This document shows positions 10,358-20,231 of a stretch of DNA of 64,000 bases, one piece after another. The stretch covers positions 2,108,001 to 2,172,000 of the forward strand of contig NZ_AP025144.1 of NCBI RefSeq assembly GCF_019977755.1. Reading direction: 5' to 3'. The stretch comes from Vibrio penaeicida (GTDB taxonomy: Bacteria > Pseudomonadota > Gammaproteobacteria > Enterobacterales > Vibrionaceae). The position numbers and the translations under genes are program-made. The notes under the pieces were generated by a model that worked only from the letters and a program-made list of their open reading frames with translations, was not told the DNA's origin and did not search any database. Every line of letters starts with the position of its first letter. Position 1 is the stretch's first letter.

Positions 10358-11143
10358 TTAGCGACCTCTTGCAAAAATAGGAACGGTTGCATCATTCGAT
10401 TGTGCGACTTCTGCGGAATACTCAGCTGCCATCGCCTTTATAAGTGCACATGTCACGTTATCTTGCGCGCCGCGAACTAATGCGGAATGCATTAAGGCTA
10501 ACCCTGACTGGCTTACTGCGTCAGCTTGTAACGTTCGTGATATTTCTGAATTGTTAAGCTCTTTGGTTAACCCATCACTACACAAAAGAAACTGATCGCC
10601 CGGCACCAACTGACCTGATACCTGATCTATAACGACATCAGGTTCAACGCCGATGGCTCTCGTTATCACATTGGCAAGCGGGTGGCTCTCTGCATCATCG
10701 AAGTGTAATAACCCTTGATCAACCAAATCCATAACTTGGCTGTGATCACGAGTTTTTTGTACAAGTTGGTTGTCTCTCATCAAGTAAATTCGACTGTCTC
10801 CTACCCATAGGCAGTGATAGAAGCCATCTTGTATGTATAACAAAACCAATGTTGTTCCCATGGTTTTGCCGTCAAGGTTTGATTTCGCGTATTCATAAAT
10901 TGACTGGTTAGCTTGAAGTACTGCGCGTCTTAGATCGTCAATTGCAAAGTCTTGATGCTCATTTGCATACTTTTCGATGGTATCGACCAGCATTTGACTC
11001 GCGATGTCACCAGCTTCATGCCCTCCCATTCCATCTGCTACTACCCAAACTCTTTTAGCAGACAAATCAAGAAGTGAGTCTTCATTGTAAGGTCTCACTT
11101 TCCCCGGGTGGGTTTTTGAAAAGGTAAAGATATTCCAATTCAT
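10358..11143 (-). CDS. pppA: PP2C-type Ser/Thr phosphatase PppA (T6SS post-translational control)
   Basis: Metal-dependent protein phosphatase that opposes the PpkA kinase on the FHA protein in the threonine phosphorylation pathway. 261 residues, a single PP2C/SpoIIE-type domain: VRPYNEDSLL (first metal-binding acid, about 17-26), VVADGMGGHEAGDIAS (about 34-49), GTTLVLLYI and GDSRIYLMR (about 94-125), LLCSDGLTKEL (about 185-196), and AQDNVTCALIKA near the C-terminus. All metal-coordinating Asp positions look intact. It lies between tagF and tssA in the operon, as in Pseudomonas H1. Confidence 0.93.
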   Translation of the reverse strand: MNWNIFTFSKTHPGKVRPYNEDSLLDLSAKRVWVVADGMGGHEAGDIASQMLVDTIEKYANEHQDFAIDDLRRAVLQANQSIYEYAKSNLDGKTMGTTLVLLYIQDGFYHCLWVGDSRIYLMRDNQLVQKTRDHSQVMDLVDQGLLHFDDAESHPLANVITRAIGVEPDVVIDQVSGQLVPGDQFLLCSDGLTKELNNSEISRTLQADAVSQSGLALMHSALVRGAQDNVTCALIKAMAAEYSAEVAQSNDATVPIFARGR

Positions 11144-11156
11144 AATGTTTTACTCC

Positions 11157-11852
11157 TTACCAATTCCATTGGTCCCAATTGCCATCCAACATGGCTGAAA
11201 ACTGCCCAACGGCTGGTAAGCCATCGGTAAAGGTCGAAATAGCCGGAATACTTTCCGATCCTTCTGTCCACCAGAAACACGTTCTTGGAAGTTGTGTTTT
11301 CAATAAATGTTGAAGGAGATGCTCTCCTTCTAACGGAATTTGTTCTTCGTAAATGAGGTTTTGAAATTCACCACTCATTGGCGTTGCTTTTAAAACCGGA
11401 TCGCGAGATAGAACCGCTTCCCACGCTTCGTTTAGCAACTGAGTATTCCATTGCTCTATCTGGAAATTATCCTCAAGTACAGCTAGCGCCTGTTCTTCAG
11501 CCCTCTCACTCCAAGCTCTATCCAACCAGTATGAAATTGCCGTTCCGTCTACAGGTCGTGCTAACGTAAAAAAGTAATAGCGACCTACCGAATCTACGCT
11601 GGGAATCATCGTGCCAATCATGGCTTTTTCACCACAAACGTTGGCGGGTAATGCAAAGTTCCAAATCGGCGCATTCATGTAATGGTTTGTCCAGCTTTCT
11701 TCTAACTGTTCACGGCTAACCGCTAAAATCGCTTGCTGCCAATCTTGCCAAGTTTTTAGAAAATCCAATGGCAGGGACTCTTGGATAAAGTCCCCTTTTG
11801 CTGGAATTTTCCCAAAATAACCCCATTGCTCTGTTATAAGGTTTGAGGGCAT
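11157..11852 (-). CDS. tagF: T6SS-associated regulator TagF (ImpM/DUF2094 family)
   Basis: TagF-family protein; in characterised systems it represses T6SS assembly independently of PpkA/PppA by acting on Fha. The family hallmark WGYFGKIPAKGDFIQ is at the N-terminus, followed by the conserved WQDWQQAILAVSREQL. An open frame continues upstream to a TTG at 11879, but I choose the ATG at 11852 because a GGAG motif lies 8 bp before it and the TssM stop (11834) then overlaps by only 19 bp. That gives 231 residues, normal for the family. The neighbours pppA and tssM are the usual partners. Confidence 0.9.
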   Translation of the reverse strand: MPSNLITEQWGYFGKIPAKGDFIQESLPLDFLKTWQDWQQAILAVSREQLEESWTNHYMNAPIWNFALPANVCGEKAMIGTMIPSVDSVGRYYFFTLARPVDGTAISYWLDRAWSERAEEQALAVLEDNFQIEQWNTQLLNEAWEAVLSRDPVLKATPMSGEFQNLIYEEQIPLEGEHLLQHLLKTQLPRTCFWWTEGSESIPAISTFTDGLPAVGQFSAMLDGNWDQWNW

Positions 11853-14800
11853 GAGAAACGCTCCATATCGTTCGACCAAAATGGATTTATTGTGCTGGTT
11901 GGGATCAACTCCAACTGAACTTTATTGCCTTTAAGATCAATCATTACGATGTTGTCTTTTCTTGTTTCAGGGCGTGCTTTAAGGGATTGATCCAGCATTT
12001 TATAAAGCCCCCACTGTCCTTCGTAGGTATGAGATATCTCTCGCGAGGAGTTCGGCGGTATAAATATAATGCGCGTTTCTGAACTGCTTGAAGGCCACGA
12101 CAAACTTTGTGTCCTTTCAGGTCCATGGCTATAAACCAACTTTTGAGAACCCAGCTCAAGCTTAAATTTTGAGATGTGTTGATCGAGGTATTTCGGTCTC
12201 AACCCAAAATCGATCTTGACTGAGTTATCTGATTCGAAAAACGTTTGGCGTATCTTTTCTGCGCGCTGGAATACAACAAGAGTTTCTTGGCTAACACCGA
12301 TTTCTTTTTCAAAACGCCAATTACGCCCAGATGTATCAACAAATGGTTCTAAGTAATCAGTGAAGAAACTGTCTAACGTTCCGCCGTAACCAAAGAAGCG
12401 TTTGAAGTCTTTCAGGTTCACTTCTCTTTTAGCCGCTGGGCTAAACGGATAGCGTCCCTTAATACTACGCTCGTACGCCTTCACCACTTGTGATTTCCAA
12501 ATCTGATTCAGGTGTACCTGCGAGCCCTTCTCCGCCAAGCGTGTTGATTCATGAGATAAGCCTACTAACCATCGGTTGAATGGTGAAGGTAAGATGGCAT
12601 TTGTGCGTTTAAGCGAGCGAGCGACGTCTTCAGTCACCGTGCCATCTAAAATGCTCTTGTAGGCTAATTTCTGATTATTACCTGAACTGGAAAGATCAGC
12701 TAAGTACTCACGTAGACCAACTAAAGACTGGTTGATAAGCTCAAAGTCTTGCTGCTCAATCTTAACAATACCTTCAAATGCCCTTTCTACTTCTTTGCCC
12801 GGAAGCGAAATAGCAAGATTAGTATTCTCTGTAGGCATAAAGCGCCCAATAGCATTCTTCTTATTATGAAGAGCGACATCTGCAGCTTTCGTCGCGACTT
12901 CCGCAGCAACTTTCTCATTCTGGCTCAGTGAAACTTTTGTAAGTGACACTTCTTTTTGTACCGCTTTCAAGAAGGACTCAATGGGTCTTTCTGAGCTAGA
13001 AAGTATACGGCTTTGAATCAGGCTTAACTCTAAGCTTGGGGTCGCTTTAAGAGAGATATCATTAATTAGGGATTCCCACTCATAAATGTAATCTCGGTAG
13101 TATCTCTCGCGTACGCCCTTAACGGCCAAATCATGATCGACAGTATGAATATTAATGTTGTCTCCATACACCCAGTTGTCTTCCATTAAGTTCTTCACCG
13201 TACGGCTTATTTGCATTTGGAAAATACTGTGGAAGCCATTGAACGTATAGAAACCAGGAACACCTGCAGATAGGGGCTTTCCACTCTTTCTTTCAAATTG
13301 ACTCAGACTCTGAGATCCCAATACATCGGTAAGTCTGAAAGATGGAACGTGGCTTTTAATAAACTGTAATTTCATACGCTGATATGCACGCTCTGCCAAA
13401 GGCAGCTGCGTAAGAACATTCCGCGCATCTCTAACCGCATCGTGGTTAACGTACAGCCCTATATCGTCATTTAGCAGTAGGTTTTTGGTGTGCTGCATGA
13501 GCGAAGCGCGCTTTTCTTCATTGAACTCCCCAGGGAAATTCTTTTCGAAATAAAGCTCAAACCAACTTTCTACATGAACAAGATCAAATCTCTCTGTATT
13601 GAACAGCATCAAATAGGTTTTTAGTGTTTCATACAGGTATTCACGGTGCGCTTGATTTTCATTCATTTCTTCAATCAACGCAGATTCTAAAAGCTTAGAA
13701 AAGTACCCCTTTAACGCTTGGTGATACGCCGCTTTTGCAGGCTGACCTATCTTGTCGCCTTGGTACAAACCAAACTTCTTAATTCCATCGACATCTTCGT
13801 AGTAACCCGCGTAACCCATTGGTAATTGCATGACTTTGTCGAGCAGTGCCAATGACTCAATTAGATTGTCTTCAAAGTTAAAATCAATGCGTTTCACTTG
13901 ACTGTCGATTTCTGCAATCCTGCTGTCCGACTCATCAATAAGCTGCTGATTCCATTGAAAGCTTTGGAACCAAATCGCACCAAATGCCGCAACACTGGTC
14001 AGGCTCAGTGCCAATGCGCCATGTTTCACCCAACGGTTTTGTTTTTGATGGTGACGGTTAACGCTGCCAAGGTACTGCTCTTTAAAAATGATGTCTTCAA
14101 ACAAAGAGCGAATAAAGTAGCTTACCGACTCTTTAGAGCTTGTTTTAAGAGATAGCTGAGACAGTCCAAGACCCGATGAAGTTTCATTCATCACGCGGTC
14201 TATAGGCATCCCCTCTTGCACCGAACTAACGACAAATACACCACGGATCATCGTTGACTCTTCAAATGCATTTTTGGCAAAAATGTCACTTAAAAACTCA
14301 TCAGCATTGGCTTGAAGCATACGAAGTTGTTTGGGGAATTCAAAAATCAGCGCGCGTTTATCTAGATCGGTTTCTTGCTCAAGGCGCTTGTTCATGCGCT
14401 TATCTAGACTCTCGAGCATGTGGTGGAATTCTTTGTTGAAAAGAGAGATGACGCCTTTTTCGTCATCACAAGATTCTGGGAACATGAACCCAAGTAGCTG
14501 ATCTCTTTCCTCATCTTCTAAATCGGCAAAGTACTCATTAAAGCCTGCAATTAAATCCGCTTTAGTGAATACAATGTAGATAGGAAATTGCATTCCTAAC
14601 TGGTTTTTTAGTTCTTGAATACGTGCTTTGATTGCTCGAGCATGCATTCCTCGCTCAGTACGAGTTTGACTCATTAAACTAACCAAGCTAACGGCTACTA
14701 TTGCTCCGTTGATTGGACGCTTGGTTCTGTATTTCTTAAGTAAACCTAAAAAGCCTAACCATGCTTTAGAGTCTTTTTCTGAGTGGCTGTCTTGGGTTGT

Positions 14801-15358
14801 ATAACGACCCGCAGTGTCGATAAGCACCGCTTTGTTCGTAAACCACCAATCACAATGTCTCGTTCCGCCAATTCCAGAAAGAGGGTCTTGCCCTAAACTG
14901 TCAGACAGTGGAAACTCCAAACCAGAATTTGCTAACGCTGTAGTCTTACCCGTTCCTGGAGGACCGATTAAAACGTACCACGGGAGCTTGTATATACTTT
15001 GTTTTCCGCGCTTGCCGGATTTGTTTAATACTTGGATCGCTTGGTCAATTCGACCTTTTAACAGATCAATCTCCGCTGCCGATTCTTCATCTTCTTGTGC
15101 GTTAACTTCAAGTAGCGATTGTATGCTTTCGTCTTCTTCTTTTTTCTCTTTCTTTTGTTGACGAATATTAACCACACCCCAGATGAACATAAGACCAAGT
15201 AAGACTAGAAATCTCGATGTTTCACTCTTTAGAGGCTCATGACCCGCTACCGCGATCAGAGGTCCAACTAGCCAGATCATTAAAGAAAGGGCAATCAAAC
15301 CGATTAAGCCAACGAACCACTTTTGGCTGACAAATTTACCTACCGCTTTCAAACTCAC
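11834..15358 (-). CDS. tssM: T6SS inner-membrane complex protein TssM (IcmF)
   Basis: Inner-membrane/periplasm-spanning subunit of the TssJLM complex. 1174 residues, full length for the family. Two transmembrane segments are at about 15-36 and 48-64, and a third near 440-460 (HGALALSLTSVAAFGAIWF). Between them is a cytoplasmic GTPase-like domain with an intact Walker A, GPPGTGKT at 132-139, and DTAGRY as Walker B. The rest is a long periplasmic region ending in the ImcF-C/DUF1215 part (SWPSSSSETRIIF and TYEGQWGLYKMLDQ). The start overlaps the tssL stop by 4 bp. Confidence 0.96.
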   Translation of the reverse strand: MSLKAVGKFVSQKWFVGLIGLIALSLMIWLVGPLIAVAGHEPLKSETSRFLVLLGLMFIWGVVNIRQQKKEKKEEDESIQSLLEVNAQEDEESAAEIDLLKGRIDQAIQVLNKSGKRGKQSIYKLPWYVLIGPPGTGKTTALANSGLEFPLSDSLGQDPLSGIGGTRHCDWWFTNKAVLIDTAGRYTTQDSHSEKDSKAWLGFLGLLKKYRTKRPINGAIVAVSLVSLMSQTRTERGMHARAIKARIQELKNQLGMQFPIYIVFTKADLIAGFNEYFADLEDEERDQLLGFMFPESCDDEKGVISLFNKEFHHMLESLDKRMNKRLEQETDLDKRALIFEFPKQLRMLQANADEFLSDIFAKNAFEESTMIRGVFVVSSVQEGMPIDRVMNETSSGLGLSQLSLKTSSKESVSYFIRSLFEDIIFKEQYLGSVNRHHQKQNRWVKHGALALSLTSVAAFGAIWFQSFQWNQQLIDESDSRIAEIDSQVKRIDFNFEDNLIESLALLDKVMQLPMGYAGYYEDVDGIKKFGLYQGDKIGQPAKAAYHQALKGYFSKLLESALIEEMNENQAHREYLYETLKTYLMLFNTERFDLVHVESWFELYFEKNFPGEFNEEKRASLMQHTKNLLLNDDIGLYVNHDAVRDARNVLTQLPLAERAYQRMKLQFIKSHVPSFRLTDVLGSQSLSQFERKSGKPLSAGVPGFYTFNGFHSIFQMQISRTVKNLMEDNWVYGDNINIHTVDHDLAVKGVRERYYRDYIYEWESLINDISLKATPSLELSLIQSRILSSSERPIESFLKAVQKEVSLTKVSLSQNEKVAAEVATKAADVALHNKKNAIGRFMPTENTNLAISLPGKEVERAFEGIVKIEQQDFELINQSLVGLREYLADLSSSGNNQKLAYKSILDGTVTEDVARSLKRTNAILPSPFNRWLVGLSHESTRLAEKGSQVHLNQIWKSQVVKAYERSIKGRYPFSPAAKREVNLKDFKRFFGYGGTLDSFFTDYLEPFVDTSGRNWRFEKEIGVSQETLVVFQRAEKIRQTFFESDNSVKIDFGLRPKYLDQHISKFKLELGSQKLVYSHGPERTQSLSWPSSSSETRIIFIPPNSSREISHTYEGQWGLYKMLDQSLKARPETRKDNIVMIDLKGNKVQLELIPTSTINPFWSNDMERFSCPQTL

Positions 15359-16683
15359 TGTTCTTCTCCTGCTGCTCTCTGAACCACCATTAAGTCAATC
15401 TCGACTCGTCGGTTTTTCGCACGATTTGCCTCTGTATCGTTCTCAACAAGAGGTCTTGCATCCCCCATTCCTTCAGGAATCAATCGGCCAACCAAGTTAC
15501 TGCTCGACGCAAGGTGATTTGTAACTGATGTCGCTCGTGCAAGAGATAAATGCCAATTAGATGGGAATTTACTGGTAAAGATGGGTTTGTTGTCGGTATG
15601 CCCCACAATCATGATTCGACCTTTGGTCCCTTCAAGTGAGCGCCCTACTTTAGACAATACCGGACGAATGTGCTGTACGAGTTCCGCGCTTCCGGAATCA
15701 AACAGTTCATTGGCTGAGAAAGAAATTCTCACGCGATCTGGCAATTGTTGAATTTCAACCATCCCACGTTCTGTTTCTGTCGCTAAATAGTCTTGAATGC
15801 GCTTAGCCACAGGCGCAACATCTGCCAAAGGTGTTGATTCGGTTATCTCTACTGAAGGGATAAGGTTAAGTAGGTTTGCAAATGTTTGATTGGACTCTTC
15901 GTTGATTTTGTAATTGAACCCCATATACGTTGCAGCCAATAATGCGCCTGCAATTGATAAGGTTACCCATACAGGTGTGCTTTCCGTCGTCTCTTCACCG
16001 ATACGAACCTTATCTTGCCAACCGTCACTAAGTACTTTTGGTGGGCGCTCGCTTACAGCAGTAATAACATCATGCACTCTTAGCCTAAGACTGCGGTGAG
16101 ATTCGATCCCATTCTTTTCAAGACGGTAACGCCCAACGAACCCTAAGGACATACAAATATATTGAAGCTGAAGAATATCTAAACTTTCCGTAGGAGCAGA
16201 CATGGCTTTGTCGAGGAAGTCATAGAATTGTTCTCCACCTTGCGTATTAGAGTAAAAAGTAGAGAGTAGAGAATTGTCCACCCAGATAGATTGACCACCC
16301 CAAACCGTATTCAAAACGGTTTCATCAATAAGGCAGCACAAACAAAATCGTGCCGTATCAATATCTTGGTTACGAGCATTTTGTAATCTTAAGCGCGTTT
16401 CATAATCACGAACTTTTTGCACAAATGCATCACGTAGTTGTTGCACATCACCATATTGAGCCGTCGCACGAATTTGCCCCACTAAAGACAACACAACATT
16501 GGCTTCAGCAAGGAGCAAGTTCTTTCCAAATGCAATTACGCTTGATGACTTTTCTTCACGAATTACCTTCGTAAGTAATACTGTGCTGTCGCCTTCTTGT
16601 GGAGTAGGCGGTGTTGGCGCTGCTGGTGCAGGTTTCGCACCACCTCTTCGCCCTGGAGTGGGCTTCATTACAGTGTCTTCCAT
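15355..16683 (-). CDS. tssL: T6SS membrane protein TssL with C-terminal OmpA-like peptidoglycan-binding domain
   Basis: DotU-type cytoplasmic hook plus a fused periplasmic OmpA domain (extended TssL). 442 residues. A Pro/Ala-rich N-terminus (about 7-30) leads into the DotU domain (NLLLAEANVVLSLVGQIRA; RFCLCCLIDETVLNTVWGG), then a single transmembrane helix at about 236-255 (WVTLSIAGALLAATYMGFNY), then the OmpA_C domain with ARATSVTNHLASS and the peptidoglycan-contact region IVGHTDNKPI and AKNRRVEIDLMV. Systems with this fusion anchor to the cell wall without a separate TagL. The stop overlaps the tssM start. Confidence 0.95.
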   Translation of the reverse strand: MEDTVMKPTPGRRGGAKPAPAAPTPPTPQEGDSTVLLTKVIREEKSSSVIAFGKNLLLAEANVVLSLVGQIRATAQYGDVQQLRDAFVQKVRDYETRLRLQNARNQDIDTARFCLCCLIDETVLNTVWGGQSIWVDNSLLSTFYSNTQGGEQFYDFLDKAMSAPTESLDILQLQYICMSLGFVGRYRLEKNGIESHRSLRLRVHDVITAVSERPPKVLSDGWQDKVRIGEETTESTPVWVTLSIAGALLAATYMGFNYKINEESNQTFANLLNLIPSVEITESTPLADVAPVAKRIQDYLATETERGMVEIQQLPDRVRISFSANELFDSGSAELVQHIRPVLSKVGRSLEGTKGRIMIVGHTDNKPIFTSKFPSNWHLSLARATSVTNHLASSSNLVGRLIPEGMGDARPLVENDTEANRAKNRRVEIDLMVVQRAAGEEQ

Positions 16684-16698
16684 CTCTCTACTTCAACT

Positions 16699-18024
16699 TT
16701 ATTGGTTAATTGTCCACAACTCGATATCAATACCTGGGTAATTGCCAGATATATGAATAGCAAGACCACCGCTTTCTTTTAGGCGTTGCCAGTAAGGACC
16801 TTTCTTAGTCACTTCAAAGTACTGGTACCCTGCTTGATAAGGAATTTGCCTAGGCACGACGGTTAACGGTGAAATGGCGATACCGTGTAGTTGGTTGTTG
16901 ATGAGATCTCGAATATTCTCGACAGGGCCCAACTTAATTTGTGATGGTAGTTTTGCTCGTAATTCTTCACTAGCAACATCCGCTTTTATCGCTAAAACAA
17001 ACTGACACTTAGACAAGATGTTTTTATCTGGAATGCTGGATACACGAATACCATATTGCCTGATTTCAAGTGGTAACTTAGTTGCCGTTTGCTCCAGCAC
17101 TACACTTAAATACTGGCTGAGCATCTGGTGAACCACGTGGAAGAGTTCAGCCATATCTCCATGCTTGTATTTAGGGAGTACAGGGGGACGTTTTGACTTA
17201 GTGGAAAATGTCGCGAGTTCGCCAATCAAGCCATACAACGCGGTCGTCAATTGAAATGGATGCAAGTCTGCACACTGGCTGAAATGTCGTAACGTTGTTT
17301 CGTGGCGATTGAGCATTTGTAACATGACAAAATCAACCGCAGATGCCGATGCGGATTTACCTTGCCCTAGTCTCTGGGCTAAAGCATCTGCACGGATCTT
17401 TATCATCGCGACAATATTGTTAAGATATTTATGAATAGTTTCGTTTTTATTAGCATTCAAAGAAGGCGGAATAAAATCCTGATCGAGAACTATTGCTCCT
17501 TCCGTCGTTACTTCCTTGATCTTTGCTACCCGAATAGAGTGATAACCAGGTAACTTATCGTTGGTTACTTTTAGCTGGATGCGCAGAGATGCAAGCTGCA
17601 ATATTTCTTCATCTTGCCCTGTGACTACATCAGTAACCGACTGATCCGCATAAATATAACGAGTGACCAACTCCTCAGCATCAGAAGCAATGTTTTGTCC
17701 GCGTACTTTATCCGCAGGGATTGCAAGTACGATGAACACATCCTTCGCTTCCTGATCAACGTTTAGCGGATTAGGTGAATTATCCTTAACTGGAACATTC
17801 ACTAAAGTCATGTCTTGCATGATTGCCTGACAATGCTCTAAATGAAGTTGACCTTCTTTCAATAAGGCATGGTTAAATTTTATAGAAGAGACACCCCAAG
17901 AATAAGGGGAAAGCAATTGTTGAATTTCTTTCGCCTCAAAATTGATGGCTCTTTCTTGCTGCTGGAAGTGTTGAGGGCGCAAAAACATGCCCTCACACCA
18001 CGCGATGGGAGAAAAATCACTCAT
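16699..18024 (-). CDS. tssK: T6SS baseplate-membrane connector TssK
   Basis: Trimeric connector between the baseplate and the TssJLM membrane complex. 441 residues, normal length (about 440-450). The family N-terminus is clear: IAWCEGMFLRPQHFQQQER at about 7-25, then NPYSWGV-like LSPYSWGVSSIKFN. Further in are FSTKSKRPPVLPKYKHGDM and the C-terminal domain ending PGIDIELWTINQ. It lies between tssJ (31 bp upstream) and tssL (15 bp downstream) in the same operon. Confidence 0.95.
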   Translation of the reverse strand: MSDFSPIAWCEGMFLRPQHFQQQERAINFEAKEIQQLLSPYSWGVSSIKFNHALLKEGQLHLEHCQAIMQDMTLVNVPVKDNSPNPLNVDQEAKDVFIVLAIPADKVRGQNIASDAEELVTRYIYADQSVTDVVTGQDEEILQLASLRIQLKVTNDKLPGYHSIRVAKIKEVTTEGAIVLDQDFIPPSLNANKNETIHKYLNNIVAMIKIRADALAQRLGQGKSASASAVDFVMLQMLNRHETTLRHFSQCADLHPFQLTTALYGLIGELATFSTKSKRPPVLPKYKHGDMAELFHVVHQMLSQYLSVVLEQTATKLPLEIRQYGIRVSSIPDKNILSKCQFVLAIKADVASEELRAKLPSQIKLGPVENIRDLINNQLHGIAISPLTVVPRQIPYQAGYQYFEVTKKGPYWQRLKESGGLAIHISGNYPGIDIELWTINQ

Positions 18025-18055
18025 TAAATTAGAAAACCTATTTGTACTTCAGAAA

Positions 18056-18517
18056 TTACTCAACAGCGATTGAAAGTTCACCAATAATTAATTTGTGTTT
18101 GTCGTATCCCGTCTTATCTACAGGGATAATCTTACGCCAGTTTGCATTTTCAATATCGCGGTATGCCGCAATAACACCTACGTATTCAACTTCAGCATTC
18201 ATGCTTACTTCATACTGCTCTACGCTTCCTGGTGCGAAAGTAAATTCTTGCTTGTTAATTAAATCTGGACCAAGAACAACTTCAGGTTCTTCGTAAAGAG
18301 AAAAGAAATCTTGGCTTTCAAAAAGTGTATTTGAAGTCAGTTCATATACATGAATAACAACGGGAGAAGGACGCCCATTTAGATCTGGGTTCGCTTTATT
18401 ACTTACTTCAAACTCTAACGTCGCGTAAGCCGGAACAACATAATTTGCTACTGAGCAACCCGTAAGCAGAAATGCAAAAAATAAACTTACTATTGATAAT
18501 TTTGTTTTAATATTCAT
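18056..18517 (-). CDS. tssJ: T6SS outer-membrane lipoprotein TssJ (VasD)
   Basis: Lipoprotein that anchors the TssM periplasmic domain to the outer membrane. 153 residues. The N-terminus has a lysine-containing n-region, a hydrophobic stretch and a lipobox LLTGC with the modified Cys at 21. The mature part has the TssJ beta-sandwich pattern: NGRPSPVVIHVYELTSNTLFES (about 47-68) and the LLPGE-like loop region replaced by FAPGSVEQYEVSM. It lies 4 bp after tagH and 31 bp before tssK. Confidence 0.93.
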   Translation of the reverse strand: MNIKTKLSIVSLFFAFLLTGCSVANYVVPAYATLEFEVSNKANPDLNGRPSPVVIHVYELTSNTLFESQDFFSLYEEPEVVLGPDLINKQEFTFAPGSVEQYEVSMNAEVEYVGVIAAYRDIENANWRKIIPVDKTGYDKHKLIIGELSIAVE

Positions 18518-18521
18518 GTCC

Positions 18522-19922
18522 TCACCCTTTTTTCAAAGCCATTTCGTATGATTTCGCAAAGTCTTCTAAATAAAATGGAATTGAATTTCCTTCCAGCTCA
18601 TTTGTTAGATCTAAATACTGTTTTTCGTAATTCTTCCAAAAATTTGCTTGAGTCTTTCCTGGAATTATTTTTTCTAATACGCCATCACCAGCATTCATAG
18701 ATGAAATGTATTCTGGATTAAGCAACCCCATAACACCTTTAACAGCACCATCTACCCCTTGCATTAACGCTTTCTCGTGCTTTTCTATATCGTCAAACGC
18801 TTCTTGTATTGCATTTTGTGGACCGAGGAAACTTGAAGAGTTGCGGTTATATAAATTATGTATTGCGTCTTCTAAATTTGCGGAAAACTTAAGTGGGTTA
18901 TTTTCATGACGCTGAAATGCAGTATGGTTCAATCGATTAGTTTGCTTAAATTCAGCACGATGATGAAGCGTGTCCATTAAGCCACCTAACAGCAATGAAA
19001 AGGACTCTCCTAATTGCTTGAACCACTCATCAGAATGTTGAGATGGAACCATATTTCGAGATATTCCAAGACCACTTAAAAATGCATCCAATTCATTGGA
19101 ATTGGCTTGCGAGTTTGCTTGAATAGGTGATTCTGGTGTTCTCTGAGGCTGACTTGGACGAGGAGCCGATCTACCCGGCATTGGTCGCTCAATTTCATTT
19201 CTTGGTGCTGGAGAAACAGGCTGCGGATTTGATGGAGCTTGTAATACCGCCTCTTCTTTTTCAATCACCTTGTTCTGTACAGGTGAACTTTGAAGAGATG
19301 AACGGGCTTGCGTAGACTGCGCTTGCTGCACATTTTCAGCTACGGGCGTGTCTCCCACTAGTTCATTGGTTACATGAGTTTCAGACAAATTGAAGAAATC
19401 GTCTGTAAGACCAATATCACTTTCGAAAACTGGCTCATTGGACAAGCTATTTACAAAGTCATCTTGAAATTTGTTATTTGCCACATCAGACTCGAATGGT
19501 TTTGATTGTTCAAAACTGCTTATGTCTGATTGACCAAAAATATCGTGGTTATCGGTGTCATTATGAAAATGAAGGGTATCTTGAGCGCTGGATTTAAGTT
19601 CTACTAATATTTCATATTCGCCAAACGTAATGATATCGTTATCATTAAGTTTTATTTCATTACCATTACCAACTGGAGTTACTGACCTATTAATAAATAA
19701 ACCATTTGTTGATAGATCTCTTATTAAATAATCCTCACCAAATCTAATTAATTCGGCGTGAACACTAGAAACCACTCTTTCTGGGTCAGGTAATATCCAA
19801 TCACAACTTTCTGCTCGCCCAAGCTTAATTGAATCTTTGACATTATTATCACTAAATTCAAATTCGCCCTGTATTTCAGATGTGAATTTATGAAAGCTGT
19901 TTATAGACAGCACTATTCCCAT
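18522..19922 (-). CDS. tagH: FHA-domain T6SS scaffold TagH/Fha
   Basis: Phosphothreonine-binding scaffold; in H1-type systems Fha phosphorylated by PpkA triggers assembly. 466 residues. The FHA domain covers about 25-105 with the expected GR, S and N positions (KLGRAESCDWILPD; VSSVHAELIRFG; RDLSTNGLFINRS). A low-complexity Gln/Pro/Ser linker (about 200-285) follows, then the TagH C-terminal helical domain (DAFLSGLGISRNM; QLGESFSLLLGGLMDTL; FWKNYEKQYLDLTNELEG). It is the first gene of the leftward operon, divergent from ppkA. Confidence 0.92.
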   Translation of the reverse strand: MGIVLSINSFHKFTSEIQGEFEFSDNNVKDSIKLGRAESCDWILPDPERVVSSVHAELIRFGEDYLIRDLSTNGLFINRSVTPVGNGNEIKLNDNDIITFGEYEILVELKSSAQDTLHFHNDTDNHDIFGQSDISSFEQSKPFESDVANNKFQDDFVNSLSNEPVFESDIGLTDDFFNLSETHVTNELVGDTPVAENVQQAQSTQARSSLQSSPVQNKVIEKEEAVLQAPSNPQPVSPAPRNEIERPMPGRSAPRPSQPQRTPESPIQANSQANSNELDAFLSGLGISRNMVPSQHSDEWFKQLGESFSLLLGGLMDTLHHRAEFKQTNRLNHTAFQRHENNPLKFSANLEDAIHNLYNRNSSSFLGPQNAIQEAFDDIEKHEKALMQGVDGAVKGVMGLLNPEYISSMNAGDGVLEKIIPGKTQANFWKNYEKQYLDLTNELEGNSIPFYLEDFAKSYEMALKKG

Positions 19923-20231
19923 AATAACCTCAAACCAACATTCTATAAATTTTAGTTTTATAAAAAAGAATAAACAGTTACTCTCATTATCAATGATAGA
20001 TATAACAATAACATGCCAATTAAATTAGCCTGAACTATGATTAAAATAACTATTAATTTGAAATATATTTTGCAACGGAAAATGATTTATACAGCGCAGT
20101 TCAAATTTTAAAAAATATTTCCTTCACCAATTTTCTTTTGACTGTTATCTAAGCCGAAACTTTCGTTCGTAGTAATTGTTTCGAAATTCTGGGTGCCTAA
20201 CCTTACTGACATTCAACTTGGAGTTCGCTAG
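19923..20231. promoter_or_regulatory. Divergent promoter region between tagH and ppkA (309 bp)
   Basis: Very AT-rich intergenic DNA that must carry the promoters of both T6SS operons. I looked for a sigma-54 -24/-12 pattern (GG-N10-GC) on both strands and did not find a convincing one. No tRNA, repeat or small open frame with a ribosome site stands out. A TGGAG ribosome site lies just before the ppkA ATG at 20232. Confidence 0.6.

Noticed and set aside
19923..20231. Sigma-54 promoter for the T6SS operons
   Set aside because: No GG-N10-GC pair with the expected flanks was found on either strand by eye.
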